64,000 nt of DNA, taken from contig NZ_BBBX01000001.1 in NCBI RefSeq assembly GCF_001311785.1, forward strand, positions 62,001 to 126,000, given 5' to 3'. Position numbers and translations under genes: made by a program. The stretch comes from Lacticaseibacillus saniviri JCM 17471 = DSM 24301 (GTDB lineage: Bacteria > Bacillota > Bacilli > Lactobacillales > Lactobacillaceae). Under the pieces are notes generated by a model, which searched no databases, was not told the DNA's origin, and was given only the letters and a program-made list of their open reading frames with translations. Shown here piece by piece: positions 9,494-17,962 of this stretch (its first letter is position 1; every line of letters begins with the position of its first letter).

Positions 9494-10446
9494 TTAGAAT
9501 TGATAATCGTCGTCATTCATTGGTTCAACTTCACCGATTCGATAACCGTTACCGACTTGGGAGAAGAAGTCGTGGTTAGCCGTACTGGTTGAGATCCCAT
9601 TCATAACAATCGGATTACGTCCGCGGCTGTATCAGGGAAGAGGGGTTCTTGACCCAAATTCATGAGCGCTTTATTGGCATTGTAACGCAAGAAAGTGAGC
9701 ACTTCTTCCGTCCATGTTGTCTTGGCATAGACATCTGTTGTATAGCCTTCTTCGTTCGCGTAGAGCTCGTACAACAAGTCGTACATCCAATCCCGCATCT
9801 TGTCTTGTTCTTCCGTAGACAGCTCATTAAAGCCCAATTGGAACTTGTAACCGATATAGGTCCCGTGGACACTTTCATCGCGGATAATCAGCTTGATGAT
9901 TTCGGCAACGTTAGCCAGCTTGTTGTTCCCCAAATAATAGAGTGGGGTAAAGAAACCTGAATAAAACAGGAAAGTTTCAAGGAAGACACTGGCAACCTTC
10001 TTCTCCAAGGCTGTCCCCGTGTGATAGATACTGTTGATCCGGTTGGCCTTGTATTGCAGATGTTCGTTGTTGTTGGTCCAGTCAAAAATCTCTTCGATTT
10101 CAGCCGGTGTATTCAACGTTGAAAAGATGGAGGAATAACTCTTAGCATGAACAGATTCCATGAATTGAATGTTATTCAGAACGGCTTCTTCTTGTTGCGT
10201 CCGGATGTTTTGGCGCAGACTTGCCATCCCATCTTGACTCTGCAGGGTATCCAAGAGGGTCAAGCCCCCAAAGACGTGGCCAACAACCCATTGTTCATCA
10301 GGGGTCAAACTACGCCAATCATCCAAGTCATTGGACAGGGGGATTCGCGTGTCCAGCCAGAATTGTTCCGTCAGTTTTTCCCATGTGGCCTTATCGATTT
10401 GATCTTCAATCGCGTTCCAGTTAATTGCTTGATAGTTTTCTGTCAT
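9494..10446 (-). CDS. nrdF: Class Ib ribonucleotide reductase small subunit NrdF, frame-disrupted
   Basis: Carries the dinuclear metal site and tyrosyl radical used by NrdE to reduce ribonucleoside diphosphates. Metal ligands are visible in the helices DTLQSQDG, EAVLNNIQFMESVHAKSYS, FLETFLFYSGFF and IIRDESVHGTYIGYKFQ. The C-terminal tail needed for NrdE binding ends in NDDDYQF. That tail lies out of frame because one base is missing near 9620-9623 (VNPIVMNG is restored). Corrected length is about 317 aa. Third gene of nrdH-nrdE-nrdF. No nrdI flavodoxin gene lies in the operon. Confidence 0.94.
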
Positions 10447-10471
10447 TATTATTGTCTCCCTTTATCATCTC

Positions 10472-10513
10472 AACAAACTTTAAGGGTGTACCTCATTCGG
10501 CACACCCTTAAAG
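10472..10513 (-). promoter_or_regulatory. Intercistronic hairpin between nrdE and nrdF
   Basis: AAACTTTAAGGGTGT pairs perfectly with ACACCCTTAAAGTTT over 15 bp with a 12-nt loop. It is not followed by a real T tract, so it is more likely an mRNA processing or stability element than a full terminator. Confidence 0.7.
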
Positions 10514-10538
10514 TTTAACCTATTTTCAGGCGCGGTGC

Positions 10539-12710
10539 TTAGATCACACAACTTTCGCAAGCGTTACTGCCGATTTCTTCTTGGTCATCGGTGTAAGTGC
10601 GAATGTAGTAGATCGACTTGATGCCCTTATGATGCGCGTAGTTGCGCAAGATATTGAGGTCACGGGTCGTCATCTTATCGGTACGACCGTCCTTCCAAGG
10701 GTATAAGCCAGCAGGAATGGTACTGCGCATGAACAGGGTCATCGACATACCTTGGTCGACGTGTTGTTGTGCCGCAGCGTAAACATCAATCACCTTGCGC
10801 ATGTCAATGTCATAGGCACTTTCATAGTAAGGCAGGGTTTCATTCGACAGGTTAGGGGCTGGGTAGTAGATCGTCCCAATCTTCTTTTCCTGACGATCTT
10901 CAATCCGGTTGACGATGGGTTGAAGGGAAGCACTGGTATCGTTGATGTAGCTGATTGACCCATTAGGCGCCACAGCCAAACGATTTTGGTGATACAAGCC
11001 ATCTTGCATCACAGCATCCTTCAATGCCTGCCAGTCAGCCTTGGTTGGCAGATCGACATTGACGAACAATGCGGCCACCTTTGCTGTTTCAGGTGCCCAA
11101 TCCTGTTCAAGGTACCGGTCAAAATAACTACCGTCTGCATAGGCACTCTTGTCGAAGTTGACAAAAGTTTCATGACGTTCCTTGGCAATGGCATTGGAAG
11201 CCTTCAAGGTATAGTAGTTGAGCAGCATGAAATAGATGTTGGTGAAATCGAGTGATTCTTCAGACCCATAATACATCTGATTGGAAGCAAAATAGGTGTG
11301 CAGGCCCATGGCACCTAAGCCGATGGTGTGTGCTTGTTCGTTCCCAGCTTCAATCGAAGGCACAACGTCGATCTGACTGTGATCCGTCACATAGGTCAGT
11401 GCACGAACCATTGATTCAACACTGTGACCGAAGTTTGGACTCTTCATCAAGTTTGGAATGTTGGTTGAGCCCAGGTTACATGAAATATCGGTCCCCATGG
11501 TGACATATTCTTGCCGATTGTTGATGGCAGAAGGGGTTTGAACCTGCAAGATTTCGGAGCACAAGTTACTCATGATGATCTTGCCGGCAATGGGGTTCGC
11601 CGCATTTGCGGTATCGATATTGATGACGTAAGGATAGCCGGATTCTTGTTGCAGCTTAGAAATTTCATTTTCCAAGTCGCGGGCCTTGATCTTGTACTTC
11701 TTGATTTCAGGATTAGCGACCATGTTGTCGTATTCCTTGGTGATGTCGATGTAAGAGAAAGGTTGACCATAGACCTTTTCAACTGAATAAGGTGAGAAGA
11801 GGTACATGTCCGCATTTTGTTCAATCAGTTCGTAGTACTTGTCAGGGACAATCACGCCCAAGCTCAGTGTCTTCAAGCGATATTTTTCATCCGCGTTTTC
11901 TTTCTTGGCACCCAAGAAAGAAATGATATCAGGATGGAACACGTTCAAATACACAACCCCGGCACCTTGACGTTGGCCCAATTGATTGGAGTAGGAGAAG
12001 GAGTCTTCGAGTAACTTCATAACGGGTAAGACACCACTGGCTGCACCATCGATGCCCTTGATTGGTGCACCCGCTTCACGCAAGTTGCTGAGGGTGAGAC
12101 CGACCCCACCACCGATGCGAGAGAGTTCGAGTGCGGAATTAACCGCGCGGCCGATACTGTTCATATCGTCGGTGATCTGGAGTAAGAAACAAGACACCAA
12201 TTCACCACGGCGCGCACGACCGGCATTCAAGAAAGAAGGGGTCGCTGGTTGGTAACGCTGATGAATCATTTCATCCGCCAGATCCATGGCAAGTTGTTCA
12301 TCGCCATCCGCAAAGAACAAGGCATTCACAAAAACACGATCCTTGAAGTCTTCGAGGTATTGCGCCCCGTCATTGGTCTTTAAGGCGTACTGTGCATAGT
12401 ACTTGTAGGCCGCCATAAAGGACTTAAAATGAAAATCTTGGTCGTTTAAGTATTGATAGAGCTTGTTTAAGAAAGCTGGTTTGTATGCGGCCAAAAATTC
12501 GGCTTCATAATATTCTTCTTTAACTAAGTAATCGAGACGCTCCTGAAGCGAACTGAATTGGCGCATGTTGGGCTGCACGTTTTCAGTGAGAAAGGCTTCA
12601 AGCGCTGCCTTATCTTTTTGCAGCGGGATTTGACCGTCGATGGGGATGTTAATTTCATTATTAAGGGCGTAATAGCTCACTTGATCGGGCTGAATTGTTT
12701 TTAAAGACAT
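10539..12710 (-). CDS. nrdE: Class Ib ribonucleoside-diphosphate reductase large subunit NrdE
   Basis: Intact, 723 aa. Reduces NDPs to dNDPs. The order is an N-terminal class Ib region without an ATP cone, the SRIGGGVGLTLSNLREAGAP active-site segment, NLCSEI with catalytic Cys, the radical-relay tyrosines near the C-terminus, and a C-terminal redox pair CESC (NACESCVI) that is recharged by NrdH. Second gene of the operon, 45 nt after nrdH. Nothing abnormal. Confidence 0.97.
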   Translation of the reverse strand: MSLKTIQPDQVSYYALNNEINIPIDGQIPLQKDKAALEAFLTENVQPNMRQFSSLQERLDYLVKEEYYEAEFLAAYKPAFLNKLYQYLNDQDFHFKSFMAAYKYYAQYALKTNDGAQYLEDFKDRVFVNALFFADGDEQLAMDLADEMIHQRYQPATPSFLNAGRARRGELVSCFLLQITDDMNSIGRAVNSALELSRIGGGVGLTLSNLREAGAPIKGIDGAASGVLPVMKLLEDSFSYSNQLGQRQGAGVVYLNVFHPDIISFLGAKKENADEKYRLKTLSLGVIVPDKYYELIEQNADMYLFSPYSVEKVYGQPFSYIDITKEYDNMVANPEIKKYKIKARDLENEISKLQQESGYPYVINIDTANAANPIAGKIIMSNLCSEILQVQTPSAINNRQEYVTMGTDISCNLGSTNIPNLMKSPNFGHSVESMVRALTYVTDHSQIDVVPSIEAGNEQAHTIGLGAMGLHTYFASNQMYYGSEESLDFTNIYFMLLNYYTLKASNAIAKERHETFVNFDKSAYADGSYFDRYLEQDWAPETAKVAALFVNVDLPTKADWQALKDAVMQDGLYHQNRLAVAPNGSISYINDTSASLQPIVNRIEDRQEKKIGTIYYPAPNLSNETLPYYESAYDIDMRKVIDVYAAAQQHVDQGMSMTLFMRSTIPAGLYPWKDGRTDKMTTRDLNILRNYAHHKGIKSIYYIRTYTDDQEEIGSNACESCVI

Positions 12711-12755
12711 ATACCGTTCACCACTTTCTGGAAAATAGGGATTAAAAAACCGGCC

Positions 12756-12983
12756 TTAGACAGCCAGTTGCTTTAATTCATCAGGACGGAACCCTGAGAA
12801 TGTCATTGTGCCCGCTTCGAGGACAGGAACCATTTGGTAGCCCTTGTCTTTGAGGTAGTCAATGTATTCGGGTTCTTCATTAATATTATGTTCGGTATAG
12901 GTTAAGTTGTGTGTGTCCAAGTAGTGCTTCGTCATCCGGCACTGTGGGCAACCATTTCGAGTAAATAATGTGATCTCGTTCAT
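12756..12983 (-). CDS. nrdH: Glutaredoxin-like protein NrdH
   Basis: 75 aa. Electron donor for NrdEF with a thioredoxin fold. The redox motif is CPQC at residues 11-14, and the C-terminal FSGFRPDEL is typical of NrdH rather than glutaredoxin. The ATG at 12983 follows a GAGGCGG ribosome site; a longer frame opens upstream but runs through the operator region and is not family sequence. First gene of nrdHEF. Confidence 0.95.
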   Translation of the reverse strand: MNEITLFTRNGCPQCRMTKHYLDTHNLTYTEHNINEEPEYIDYLKDKGYQMVPVLEAGTMTFSGFRPDELKQLAV

Positions 12984-13022
12984 AAATACCGCCTCGCTTT
13001 TAATTGATAAGCTAAGCATACC

Positions 13023-13128
13023 CAAGATATAGTGGCCTGTCAACGAAAAGCTCACTATATCTTGTGCCCATTTTGGCGAACCCCTATATCTAGCGGGTTA
13101 CGCGACGTGGTTAATTCCTATATCTAGT
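13023..13128 (-). promoter_or_regulatory. Array of NrdR-type boxes upstream of nrdH
   Basis: Four related 12-mers occur here. CAAGATATAGTG (13023-13034) and its exact inverse CACTATATCTTG (13053-13064) come first, then CCTATATCTAGC (13083-13094) and CCTATATCTAGT (13117-13128). Centres of the first three are exactly 30 bp apart; the last is 34 bp on. They resemble the known NrdR box (ACACWATATATTGTGT-like), the ATP/dATP-sensing repressor site of nrd operons. The nrdR gene is not in the window. Confidence 0.8.
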
Positions 13129-13154
13129 ATAGCAAGGATTGCCACCAGTCACAA
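13126..13154 (-). promoter_or_regulatory. Promoter of nrdHEF
   Basis: On the minus strand, -35 TTGTGA (13149-13154) and -10 TATACT (13126-13131) are 17 bp apart. The -10 overlaps the outermost NrdR-type box, a layout suited to repression. Confidence 0.7.
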
Positions 13155-13262
13155 TTGAGACAACAAAATAAAAATTGGTCTACTTCCAGTTAAGCCCCAA
13201 CATAATGTATAATAACCAGAAAAATAATGATTGGTTGCCAATCTCAAAAGGAGGGGGTCAGC

Positions 13263-14704
13263 ATGCAACTTGAAACCATTTTGCTCACAAACGCTGCCAC
13301 GCAACGCTTGATGATAGCGCGCTATATCTACACCGCAGATCACAGCTTGTCACTCAATGAACTGGCAACGCATCTCAACCGGTCGCGCAAGCAAGTCTAT
13401 GAGTATGTGCATACCATTCAACACGAGCTGAGCCTGATGCAGCAACGCCCCGTCATTCTCTTGCAGCACTCCGGCCTGATTGATCGCCGCCAATTACCAC
13501 TGGGAGCTTACCAGCGTTTCTTATTCAAACAGTCATTGGCACTCCAATTGGTGCTGGCCACACTGACTCATCCAACATGGCGTGAACAAGATTTCATCGA
13601 TGCACATCGCATCAGTCGAGCGACTTTGCATCGGCGCGTCAGTTCACTGCGCCAATTCCTCAAACCCTACGCCATCACCCTCGAGTACCAACCCCTGCGC
13701 CTGCGCGGCACTGAAGCAACGATTCGCTTGCTCTATGCCCAACTCTTGTGGCCCTTGGTGATGGATTATCAGCACCTGTTGCCAGAACTTGACCCGCGCC
13801 TCGATCAATTGATGCAACAGCCGGAGTTAACGGCCTATTTGCCGAACACGACGTTTTACCGCGCGTTCGGTTAGCGATTCAAATTGCGATTTTACGGCAA
13901 CAACAACACGCCGATATCAGCTTAAGCCAGGTCAGTGGGTTCACATTACCGGAGACCCCGCCAACAATTCGCGCTTCATTCAGCTTGACCGAACAAGATT
14001 GGGCCTTCATCTATCTGCAGGAGTGGATGCCGCCACATTTTCACGATGATCAAGATAGCGAGCTGATCACACTCATTGCGAGTCAGGCGCGTCAGAACAC
14101 ACTGAGCTGGCAATTCGTCAGTTATCTCGATGAGGCACTGAATCGCCACTTCCTACTGCCTGTTCGCGCGCTCACGCAAGATCACGTGCTATTGGCCAAT
14201 TTGCTCACGGTCAGTATTACAGCACTGATGTTCAATCAGCCGTTCCCACAATTGGAAGCGCTTGATTACCTAATCGATCCAATGAACGCTTACCATCGGA
14301 GCTTGGCTGAACATTTGACCCAGACACTCAATGAACTCCCACCAGGACTAGATGAATTCGGGGCCGTGCGCGACCAGCTTTTGCCCGTTTTGTATCAACT
14401 GATTCTGCCCAAAGTAACCGCGGTTAGTCGCAGTGACACCTTAAAGATTGCTTTCGATCCGCGATTGTCGCAATTAGCAATCAATCGACTCACCCAGAAC
14501 TTGCAACACGTGCGTTATCTCCAAATTGTGTCCATCGACCAACAACCCGATTTGGTCGTCAGCAGTGAATACAATCATCAACTCGCCCCATATTCAGCCA
14601 GTGTACCTGAATACGCGTTTGAGGCCGCCGAATTTGAGGGTTGGGCCGAACTGCATCGGCACTTGTATACCTTGAGTCTAGAAAAACGCACCCAGAAACT
14701 GTGA
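13263..14704 (+). CDS. Mga-like helix-turn-helix regulator, frame-disrupted
   Basis: About 480 aa. N-terminal winged-HTH segments (LSLNELATHLNRSRKQVYEYV and, further on, ISRATLHRRVSSLRQF) precede a long helical region of the Mga/PRD-regulator type, including TEQDWAFIYLQEWMPP. The C-terminus resembles an EIIB-like domain (YLQIVSIDQQPDLVVSS). Target genes are unknown. It is transcribed divergently from nrdHEF and shares its upstream region. One base is missing near 13858-13864 (FYR-VRLAIQIA is rejoined). The start at 13263 follows GGAGGGGG. Family-level assignment only. Confidence 0.7.
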
Positions 14705-14732
14705 GCCAGTCGCTGATAGAAGATAAAAGAGA

Positions 14733-14790
14733 GAAGTTGTGACAAAGACGCTTTGGAACACGATTAATCTATTTTGTTCGGAAATTTAAA
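14733..14790. repeat. Short copy of a dispersed intergenic repeat
   Basis: Lies between convergent genes. Its two halves, AAGTTGTGACAAAGACGCTTT and GAACACGATTAATCTATTTTG, match the two ends of the longer element at 61987-62196 (reverse orientation) with few mismatches. The roughly 150-bp hairpin core of that element is absent here. Confidence 0.6.
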
Positions 14791-14791
14791 G

Positions 14792-14836
14792 AGAGCCTGT
14801 GTCAAAACCGATTGGTTTTGACACAGGCTCTTGGTC
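14792..14836. terminator. Terminator between the Mga-like gene and cls
   Basis: An 18-bp perfect stem (14792-14809 with 14814-14831, core GCCTGTGTCAAAACC) closes on a 4-nt loop. It can act on either strand between the convergent genes, although flanking T tracts are weak. Confidence 0.75.
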
Positions 14837-14870
14837 GTTTAAACAAGGAAAGGCTCTTGTCCCAGATGCA

Positions 14871-16325
14871 TTAGAGAATAGGGGAAAGTAGACGGGAAAA
14901 GCGCTGCTTGAAGTGTAACCACCGTGACTGATGATTAATTTCTTCCATTGTCAGCAGGCGACTCTTCTTCAAGTCATCTTCAAAAATATCTCGCAGTTGG
15001 CCGGCCACTTGGCGGTCATAGATAAAGGCATTGATTTCAAAGTTTAACTTAAAGCTGCGGATATCGAGATTCGCCGAACCCACAGATGCGATTTTGCCAT
15101 CCACAATCATGGTCTTCGCATGCAGGAACCCATTTTGATAGTGGTAAACCTTCACGCCCAAAGCCGTTAACGCATTGGCGTAATACTGTGTGGCGCGGAA
15201 GATGAAGGGGTGATCCGGCATATCGGGCACCATGATTCGGACATCAATACCGGACAATGCGGCACTGGTTAAGGCGTCAAAGACGGTATCATCGGGTACC
15301 AGATACGGCGTTTGAATCCAAACCGACTCCGTTGCGCTACTGATCATCTTGGTGTAACCGAACTTAATCTGCTGATGATGATTGTCGGGCCCAGACGCCA
15401 CAATTTGAATCGGCGTGTTGAGCTGACTGGGCTCCGTGTTCTCCAATGGTTTGACGGAATAGGCGATTTGCTTGTCGTCCTTAACTGTCGCGTTCCAATC
15501 CATCAAGAAACGAACCTTGAGCGCTTGCACGGTGTCACCTTGAACGCGCAAGTGGGTGTCGCGCCAATAGCCAAACTTGGGGGCTCGTGACACATACTGA
15601 TCACCAACATTGAAACCACCGATGTAGCCCACGGCATCGTCAATCACCACGACTTTGCGGTGATCACGATAATTCAACCGAAAATCGGTGAAAATGTGTT
15701 GTGAGCTAAAATAGGTTTCAACCTGGCCACCGACATCCGTGAGTGGCCGCCAGAACTTAGCCGTTGCCCCGAGCGAACCCCAGGCGTCATACAACACCTT
15801 GATGGTGACGCCTTCTTTGGCCTTTGCAACCAAATGACGTTGCAGTTCATGCCCCAATTGATCCGCATAGATGGTGTAGTACTCAATATAGATGAATGAT
15901 TTCGCCGCATCGATGTCGCGAAAGAGGGCAGCGAATTTCTTTTCACCATCGGTATAAATCTGCAATTGATTATTGCCGAGCACAGGTGCTTGGTCCGTGT
16001 TTAAAAACAAATTGACCAGTTCACGGCTGGCAGGACTCAAGTCGCTGGGCGGCAGTAGCCGATTGCGATTATTTTCATGTTTTTGAAGGGCCAAAAAGGC
16101 GTCAACCCCAGCCACATATTGTTCCTGAATCTGTTGCACTTTCTTTGCTGATAGGCCGCGACCGGCGAACATATAGATCCCAAACCCAATGACCGGTAGG
16201 AATATCAGCACTAATAGCCAGGCCCACGTGGTTGAAATATCGCGCACCTCACGCAAAACGGTGATAATGGCACCCAAAGTATTGAGCACCAGAATTGCCA
16301 CCACAATCCACATAATCGTTGTCAT
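14871..16325 (-). CDS. cls: Cardiolipin synthase
   Basis: Intact, 484 aa. Membrane phospholipase-D-family enzyme that condenses two phosphatidylglycerols into cardiolipin and glycerol. Two N-terminal membrane helices (about residues 3-20 and 32-53) precede two HKD catalytic motifs: HRKVVVIDD (first half) and HAKTMIVDG (second half), each with a following G(G/S)xN. Monocistronic, convergent with the Mga-like gene. Normal length and composition. Confidence 0.95.
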   Translation of the reverse strand: MTTIMWIVVAILVLNTLGAIITVLREVRDISTTWAWLLVLIFLPVIGFGIYMFAGRGLSAKKVQQIQEQYVAGVDAFLALQKHENNRNRLLPPSDLSPASRELVNLFLNTDQAPVLGNNQLQIYTDGEKKFAALFRDIDAAKSFIYIEYYTIYADQLGHELQRHLVAKAKEGVTIKVLYDAWGSLGATAKFWRPLTDVGGQVETYFSSQHIFTDFRLNYRDHRKVVVIDDAVGYIGGFNVGDQYVSRAPKFGYWRDTHLRVQGDTVQALKVRFLMDWNATVKDDKQIAYSVKPLENTEPSQLNTPIQIVASGPDNHHQQIKFGYTKMISSATESVWIQTPYLVPDDTVFDALTSAALSGIDVRIMVPDMPDHPFIFRATQYYANALTALGVKVYHYQNGFLHAKTMIVDGKIASVGSANLDIRSFKLNFEINAFIYDRQVAGQLRDIFEDDLKKSRLLTMEEINHQSRWLHFKQRFSRLLSPIL

Positions 16326-16404
16326 AAACGCCTCCTAATAGCGTTATTGTACCCAAACCCCGCACGACTGTCACGGTATAACCCGTAGATTGCAAAATTT
16401 TTAC

Positions 16405-16433
16405 TTTACTTACTAATTGTCAGTTGATAGAAT
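16405..16433 (+). promoter_or_regulatory. Promoter of the nitroreductase gene
   Basis: -35 TTTACT (16405-16410) and -10 TAGAAT (16428-16433) are 17 bp apart, 38 nt before the start codon. Confidence 0.55.
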
Positions 16434-16471
16434 AGTTAAGTACTTTAATTTTAAAAAGGTGGTATTTCATT

Positions 16472-17074
16472 TTGAAAACAGAACTTTTAAGCTTATTGAA
16501 GAACCGTCGCTCCATTTATGCCCTGGGCAAGAACGTCACAGCAAGTGATGCCGATTTGGTCGAGTTGATGGAGGAAACGATTGAACAAAGCCCAACTGCT
16601 TTCAACGCACAGACAACACGTGCTGTCTTCTTATTCGGCGCTAACCACGACAAGTTATGGGATATGGTCGTAGAACGCTTAAAGAGTGAAGTACCTACAG
16701 AAGCTGCTTACGAATCAACCAAGAAGAAGATTGCTAGCTTCAAGGCTGCCTACGCAACCATTTTGTACTACACAGATGAACAAGTCGTTCGCCAACTCGA
16801 AAAGGACTTCCCATTGTATGCCGATAACTTCGCAACATGGGCGGAACAAGCACAAGGTTCAGCACAACTCAATGTATGGACAATCTTGGCCGAAAACAAC
16901 ATTGGCGCAAGCATCCAGCACTATAACCCAATCATCGATGACCTGGTAAAGGAAGCCTTCAATATTCCTGATAACTGGACATTACGTGCGCAAATGCCAT
17001 TTGGTTCCATTGAAGCACCAGCTGGCGACAAGGACTTTATGGATCGTGACAAGCGGTTTATGGTTTTAAAGTAA
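16472..17074 (+). CDS. Nitroreductase family protein (HBN1/YdgI-like)
   Basis: Intact, 200 aa, FMN-dependent NAD(P)H oxidoreductase fold. RRSIYAL near the N-terminus (FMN phosphate contact), SPTAFNAQTTR (flavin loop), LNVWTILAENNIGASIQHYNP and the C-terminal MPFGSIEAPAGDKD follow the order of small Lactobacillus nitroreductases. Uses a TTG start with an AAGGTGG ribosome site. The physiological substrate is unknown. Codon choice suggests high expression (CAA, GAA and AAG rich). Confidence 0.88.
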   Translation: MKTELLSLLKNRRSIYALGKNVTASDADLVELMEETIEQSPTAFNAQTTRAVFLFGANHDKLWDMVVERLKSEVPTEAAYESTKKKIASFKAAYATILYYTDEQVVRQLEKDFPLYADNFATWAEQAQGSAQLNVWTILAENNIGASIQHYNPIIDDLVKEAFNIPDNWTLRAQMPFGSIEAPAGDKDFMDRDKRFMVLK

Positions 17075-17089
17075 TTTAATCTTAATCTT

Positions 17090-17135
17090 AAAAAGGACTG
17101 AAATGACCCTTGTACGGGTTATTTCAGTCCTTTTT
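17090..17135. terminator. Bidirectional terminator
   Basis: AAAAAGGACTGAAAT and ATTTCAGTCCTTTTT flank an inner ACCC/GGGT pair, between convergent genes. Confidence 0.9.
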
Positions 17136-17137
17136 AT

Positions 17138-17533
17138 TTACTGCTGTTCTGCCTCACGCAGCCCTTGTTGTGCGAGCTGATGTGCACCCTGATTGACGCG
17201 ATCGGGCACCCACTGTGTAATCAAATTGGGAAATTGATCGGTTCTTTCTAGCAACGCGGCCAATAATGCGGGATAATGTTTGGCGTAGCGTTTGTCCAAG
17301 GCGTCGAGCACTAATTTGGAGTCAGTCGCGTAGCTCACAAGACCCGTGTTCAATTGATGAGCCAAGAGGTAGTCAAAGCCCGCTAAAGCAGCATGAAATT
17401 CGGCCTCGTGATTTGTCATTGCTGGCAGGGGCAAATGGAGTTGGACCTGGTCGTGGTCGTTGACAATCAGGACACCGACACCACCAATTCCCGTGTTGCC
17501 TTTTGTCGCTGCGTCTGTGTATAGTTTAAGCAT
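17138..17533 (-). CDS. Ribonuclease HI family protein
   Basis: 131 aa RNase H fold. LYTDAATKGNTGIGGVGVL holds the first catalytic Asp, HEAEFHAAL the Glu, YATDSKLVLDAL the second Asp, and VPDRVNQGAHQLA the C-terminal catalytic segment. It probably cleaves RNA in RNA-DNA hybrids, alongside RnhB (55479-56231). The ATG at 17533 was chosen for its AGGAGA site; the longer frame upstream has none. It lacks the N-terminal hybrid-binding domain of the larger RNase HI type. Confidence 0.85.
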   Translation of the reverse strand: MLKLYTDAATKGNTGIGGVGVLIVNDHDQVQLHLPLPAMTNHEAEFHAALAGFDYLLAHQLNTGLVSYATDSKLVLDALDKRYAKHYPALLAALLERTDQFPNLITQWVPDRVNQGAHQLAQQGLREAEQQ

Positions 17534-17559
17534 ATCTTCTCCTAAAAGGGGGTCATCGT

Positions 17560-17950
17560 TTGACCAAATTCTATTATCAACCTGCATGGGTGGACCTCGT
17601 CAGTTTCTGGGGACTCATCCTCACAGGTATTGCTGGGGCGATCATTCTGCAAGAAGAGACAACCGGTCTATCCATTCCCGCACTCATTATCGCTATTGTA
17701 GCGCTAATCATCGGTATTTTTCAAAGTCAGCGTTACCGTCTCGTGATTACAACCGATACCGTCGTGTTGAACAAGGCGTTTTCGAGCAATCAACTCGTGA
17801 TTCCGTTTGCCGCGATTGACAATTTCAGCGTGAAGGGCCGGACACTTTTTTGAAACGCAGAACTACGGCTCATTTCATGTGGTAAGCTTATTGAAACGGC
17901 AACAATTGATTGACGCGCTGGTTGCCGCTGGGATTACACGCATTCATTGA
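17560..17950 (+). CDS. EbsA-like small membrane protein, frame-disrupted
   Basis: About 129 aa. FYYQPAWVDL at the N-terminus is followed by two membrane segments (about residues 13-29 and 38-55) and a PH-like beta domain (RLVITTDTVVLNKAF...). This resembles the EbsA family, whose gene often lies beside an RNase H gene in lactobacilli. EbsA has been linked to surface traits, but its role is not settled. TTG start with a G-rich ribosome site. One extra T at 17847-17852 splits the frame; without it the C-terminus is FETQNYGSFHVVSLL and continues to 17950. Confidence 0.65.
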
Positions 17951-17962
17951 GGGGGAATTGAC

